DNA of 5,802 nucleotides from an uncultured Pseudomonadota bacterium (GTDB lineage: Bacteria > Myxococcota_A > UBA796 > CAJQPC01). The stretch lies in the NCBI GenBank assembly GCA_937915955.1, contig CALGIB010000561.1, forward strand, positions 1-5,802, given 5' to 3'. This document shows, in pieces, positions 5,267 through 5,802 of this stretch. How positions within the stretch are numbered: the first letter of the stretch is position 1; every line of letters begins with the position of its first letter. Below the pieces are notes generated by a model. That model was not told where the DNA came from. It saw only the letters and a list, made by a program, of their open reading frames with translations, and made no database searches. A program made the translations under genes and the position numbers.

Positions 5267-5802
5267 AGGGGCACCTCGACCTCGTCCTCGGGGGAGAACG
5301 GCGGGCTGTCCAGGCACAGGATGCTGCCGCCGCGCTCGCCGCAGCCGCGGTAGCCGTGGGGCTGCTTGGGGGCCCACTCGAAGGTGGCCCCGACCTGAAG
5401 GGGGCCCGGCTCCGAGCCGTCGGCCCAGCCCAGCAGCCCCCCGGTCAGGACCATCTCGGCCTCGCGCATCCGCCGGTGCAGGTGGTTCGGGATCTCGCAG
5501 CCGGCGGCCACGTTGAGCCGGTACAGGCCGAAGAGTCGGGTCTCGGCCAGCACCTCGACGCTGCCCCAGGGCTTGCGCTCCACGGCGTAGTGCTGGTCCC
5601 GCGCCAGGGCCTCGACGACCACCCGAGGCCGGGCGAGGCCGGGCAGGACGCCGAACTTGGTCAGCGTCACCTGGACCCGGCTGGGCCGAGGTCGCTGCTC
5701 GGCGGGCGAGGGGGGCAGCAGCAGCGTGCGGGCCAGGACCTGCGCTGCGGTCTCGAGCAGGTAGAAGCGCCCGGCGCGCAGCACGAAGCCGACGATGTCG
5801 GC
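5263..5802 (-). CDS. Dihydroneopterin aldolase-like domain fused to a cupin (5' end outside window)
   Basis: The frame is open to the window edge (…ADIVGFVLRAGRFYLLETAA), so the true start lies beyond 5802. The GTG at 5784 would cut into a conserved segment. Numbering from that GTG, residues 1-60 match the C-terminal half of a FolB/FolX fold: RFYLLETAAQVLART, with E11 as the expected pterin-contacting Glu, then RVQVTLTKFGVLPG, with K43 at the catalytic Lys position, then ARPRVVVEAL. A linker leads to a cupin of about 100 residues that opens with KPWGSVEVL, as in mannose-6-phosphate isomerase-type cupins. Cupin motif 1 is exact in spacing: G95-x5-H101-x-H103-x4-E108-x6-G115. In motif 2 the metal ligand H143 is at the expected distance from G132, though the Pro and Gly between them are replaced. 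FolB converts dihydroneopterin to hydroxymethyl-dihydropterin plus glycolaldehyde, and the cupin may bind a metal and a small ligand. It is coupled to the downstream SDR. Domain calls are from motif memory. Confidence 0.8.
   Translation of the reverse strand, partial: ADIVGFVLRAGRFYLLETAAQVLARTLLLPPSPAEQRPRPSRVQVTLTKFGVLPGLARPRVVVEALARDQHYAVERKPWGSVEVLAETRLFGLYRLNVAAGCEIPNHLHRRMREAEMVLTGGLLGWADGSEPGPLQVGATFEWAPKQPHGYRGCGERGGSILCLDSPPFSPEDEVEVPL
5273..5277 (-). promoter_or_regulatory. Ribosome site deciding the SDR start
   Basis: GAGGT lies inside the last codons of the FolB-cupin gene, with seven bases between GAGG and the TTG at 5266. This supports the coupled TTGA start over the upstream alternatives, which would add about 37 residues before the Rossmann strand. 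Confidence 0.55.

Noticed and set aside
5267..5377. N-terminal extension of the SDR to an upstream start.
   Set aside because: The extra 37 residues are Arg/Pro-rich and out of frame over the conserved cupin end. The TTGA overlap with GAGG upstream gives a normal SDR N-terminus.

Overview
This is a GC-rich window (about 70% by eye) in which every convincing gene is read from the minus strand, so transcription runs from the right edge to the left edge. The G/C-ending codons, the stand-alone sensory kinases and the lipoprotein-like start suggest a GC-rich Gram-negative environmental bacterium. Myxococcota or a related group is my guess, but nothing in the window fixes the lineage.

Right part (5802 down to 4598): the first gene enters from outside the window. 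It encodes the C-terminal part of a dihydroneopterin aldolase (FolB/FolX-like) domain joined to a well-formed cupin domain. Its stop codon overlaps the TTG start of a short-chain dehydrogenase/reductase (TTGA overlap), so the two are translationally coupled. This pair is the most unusual content of the window.

Middle part (4480 down to 3181): after a gap of about 117 bases comes a tight run of three small genes. They encode an unknown membrane-anchored protein, a two-helix membrane protein with a C-terminal CxxC...CxxC zinc ribbon, and a stand-alone version of the N-terminal zinc-ribbon domain of PhnA-family proteins. The spacings are zero and one base.

Left part (about 3130 down to 52): two sensory kinases lie 16 bases apart. 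The first is a soluble PAS/GAF-like histidine kinase carrying a C-terminal tail of the kind usually found behind a receiver domain. The second has an N-terminal receiver domain followed by a histidine kinase core. No DNA-binding or enzymatic output domain is visible, so the pair probably feeds a phosphorelay whose output lies elsewhere. The large kinase has no ATG, GTG or TTG at its expected N-terminus, which is a real annotation problem. Just after the second kinase, the first 13 codons of a probable lipoprotein run off the left edge.

I found no tRNA, rRNA, CRISPR array, insertion sequence or phage gene.
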